Positions 62,556-64,000 of a stretch of 64,000 bases of DNA are shown piece by piece. Source of the DNA: Alnus glutinosa. Lineage: Eukaryota > Streptophyta > Magnoliopsida > Fagales > Betulaceae. The position numbers and the translations under genes were made by a program. Location of the stretch: contig NC_084892.1 in assembly GCF_958979055.1 (NCBI RefSeq), positions 5,721,501 to 5,785,500 of the forward strand, written 5' to 3'. Under the pieces are notes generated by a model that saw nothing but the letters and a program-made list of their open reading frames with translations, was not told where the DNA came from and did not search any database. Positions within the stretch are counted from its first letter, which is position 1; every line of letters begins with the position of its first letter.

Positions 62556-62891
62556 GTTACCCTCCTAATTCTCTAATTTCAAAAATAAATTGGAATTAAG
62601 GGAATTATTCGTTGCCCGTGAACCTGTACTTTTTGAAAGCTGTCATCACTTTTGTCATAAATGCCGCACCTTTTTGAAAGTTTGAACGTTTGAACTTTGC
62701 CGCTTCTTTTTCTCATAATGATGGAAGCCCACACGTTCCTGACGTCGCCGCCCTTTTGAAATCATGATGTGCTATTCTCGAGGTTGCGCCTTTTAATAAT
62801 CATTTAATTTCTGGATTCGAAACGAACGCTCCTTCAGTTTTCGGAGATACTGAAATGATGGCGCCTCTTAACATCTTGGAAGCGTGGGGGG

Positions 62892-62900
62892 TATATTTAA
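62892..62900 (+). promoter_or_regulatory. TATA-like box before the antisense retrotransposon ORF
   Basis: TATATTTAA lies 126 bp before the ATG at 63,026, with a CT-rich leader between. It points the opposite way to the LTR. Confidence 0.45.
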
Positions 62901-63025
62901 TGTTTCGACTGCTTTAACTATTCACCCTTTTAGATACTTCCATACTCTCTCACTATCCACCATTGTTGCCATCTTCTCGAATTTTTCCTTCTCTGAAACT
63001 TCCACTCTTCCTTTCTCTCTCTGAA

Positions 63026-64000
63026 ATGGCCCCCAAGAAAGCTACCTCCAATATTCCCCCTACCTCACGGGCCCGAACCAAAAGGTCCGACGTCTCTATA
63101 GACCTTTCTCCCCTGGAGAGCAGGGTGGAGACCGCCCTCTTCGAAAGGCATGAAGGTGTACTATGGCTGAACTATGACATCCCTCCGATGGTGAGGATGT
63201 TCTATCAAACCCCAGGGGCTCGGGTTATTGATGACGGCGACGTCACTTTATTCAAAAGAATGTTCATAGCTGGACTCCGGCTACCCTTTCCGGAGATCGC
63301 CCGGGACTTTGTCCTTTTTTCTAACGGTTGCTCCTAGTCAGATCATGCCCAACGCTTGGAGATATCTATTTGCTTCCTACATCCTCTAAAGGCTAGTATT
63401 GAAGAAGGAGATGAAGATTCTTCAATTCTTGAACATCTATAGGCCAAGGCAGACTTCGGAGGGAATGATCGAGCTGTCTGTCTGTCACCCACTATATTCA
63501 TCAAACTTAAGAGCGGGTTGACCAACAACGAGTTTTGGGAGCAACAGATCTTTCGAGTATCTGGGGAATGGGAATGCCCCGAAGGTATGATTTTACCCGA
63601 GAACCGCAGGATGTCTCGGACCTGGCAATTGCTGCGACCTGACCAAAGCGAACCCCCTTCAATTAGTATTTCTGATCGGGAAGATGTTATAAAGATAAGT
63701 GACTGGTTTGTAGCTAGGGTTAAAGCCGAGAAGTTCGAGGAAATTGATTTTGATAACCTTGTGACCGAGGAAAATTTGAGGCAATTTCTTGGATATAACA
63801 TTCCGAGGAACAAGAAGACGATCACCAAAAGAGGAGCTGCTAAGAAAATAAGTGATGCCCCTCCATCTCCGAGGCCTGTCACCAAGAAGAGACCTTCTGA
63901 AAGAGTCGAGGAAACTCCCGAGGATGTTCCTTTTAGGAAGAAGCAGAACATTCCTCTGGCCGCCTCAAGTGCGAAGAGAACTTTTCCGAGGAGGTCCACG
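63026..64000 (+). pseudogene. Decayed 'putative gypsy type transposon' (Transposase_28-like) ORF, antisense to its LTR, running off the window
   Basis: It starts MAPKKATSNIPP and reads openly to a stop at about 63,339. It contains LRLPFPEIARDFVLF, the entry to the plant Transposase_28-like domain. Homology continues in a second frame (PSQIMPNAWRYLF, FLNIYRPRQ), then returns to the first (NNEFWEQQIFRVSGEWECPE), after which the frame stays open to the window end with a Lys/Pro/Glu-rich region. At least two frame changes and a stop break the domain. Such ORFs accompany Tat-lineage gypsy elements; the protein's role is unknown. The assignment is from remembered motifs. Confidence 0.65.

Overview
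This is plant nuclear DNA from a dicot, probably a woody rosid (the taxon is inferred, not proven). The evidence is intron-rich genes with GT-AG splice sites, plant-specific proteins (villin, CDC20, NTAQ1, CTU2), AT-rich intergenic DNA full of small foldback transposons, and a plant Ty3/gypsy LTR retrotransposon at the right edge. There are no bacterial operons, CRISPR arrays, rRNA genes or functional tRNA genes.

Layout. 1-2.3 kb is AT-rich with repeat debris. 2,327-3,946 (+) is a single-exon gene for a type II membrane protein of glycosyltransferase-like character. 4-15.8 kb has no convincing gene and holds many MITE-like foldbacks. 15,841-33.5 kb (-) is a complete villin (VLN2/VLN3 type): 23 coding exons give 972 aa with six gelsolin domains and a headpiece, and include an 11-nt microexon, a GC-AG intron and a SINE insertion. 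33.5-42.5 kb is a gene desert made largely of foldback repeats. 43,084-45,507 (+) is CDC20 (5 exons, 449 aa). 46,149-46,895 (-) is an intronless DTW-domain tRNA modification enzyme, head to head with 47,364-50,117 (+), the N-terminal glutamine amidohydrolase NTAQ1 (6 exons, 221 aa, one GC-AG intron). 52,459-53,037 (+) is a secreted, extremely acidic repeat protein that I do not recognise. 53,581-59,205 (-) is CTU2/NCS2, the tRNA 2-thiolation subunit (7 exons, 461 aa), whose last exon lies 1.5 kb beyond the others across a MITE-filled intron.

Right edge (60.4-64 kb). A broken exon of the Fe-S scaffold gene ISU1 is followed by what I read as the 3' LTR of a minus-strand Ty3/gypsy element (60,735-62,555). 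A 1,021-bp nonautonomous hAT element with an 8-bp target duplication sits inside that LTR. Beyond the LTR, on the opposite (+) strand, is a decayed ORF resembling the 'putative gypsy type transposon' (Transposase_28) family, with its own TATA-like box.

The genes are ordinary, independently acting housekeeping genes: actin bundling, cell cycle, N-degron pathway and tRNA modification. They do not form a joint pathway. From memory, villin-DTW-NTAQ1 matches the order of Arabidopsis At2g41740-At2g41750-At2g41760, with CDC20 lying between villin and DTW here. I found no clearly new system. The most unusual items are the nested transposon block with an antisense ORF, the ISU1 fragment and the acidic secreted protein. 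All exon structures were assembled by eye from splice signals and remembered protein families; no alignment or database search was run.
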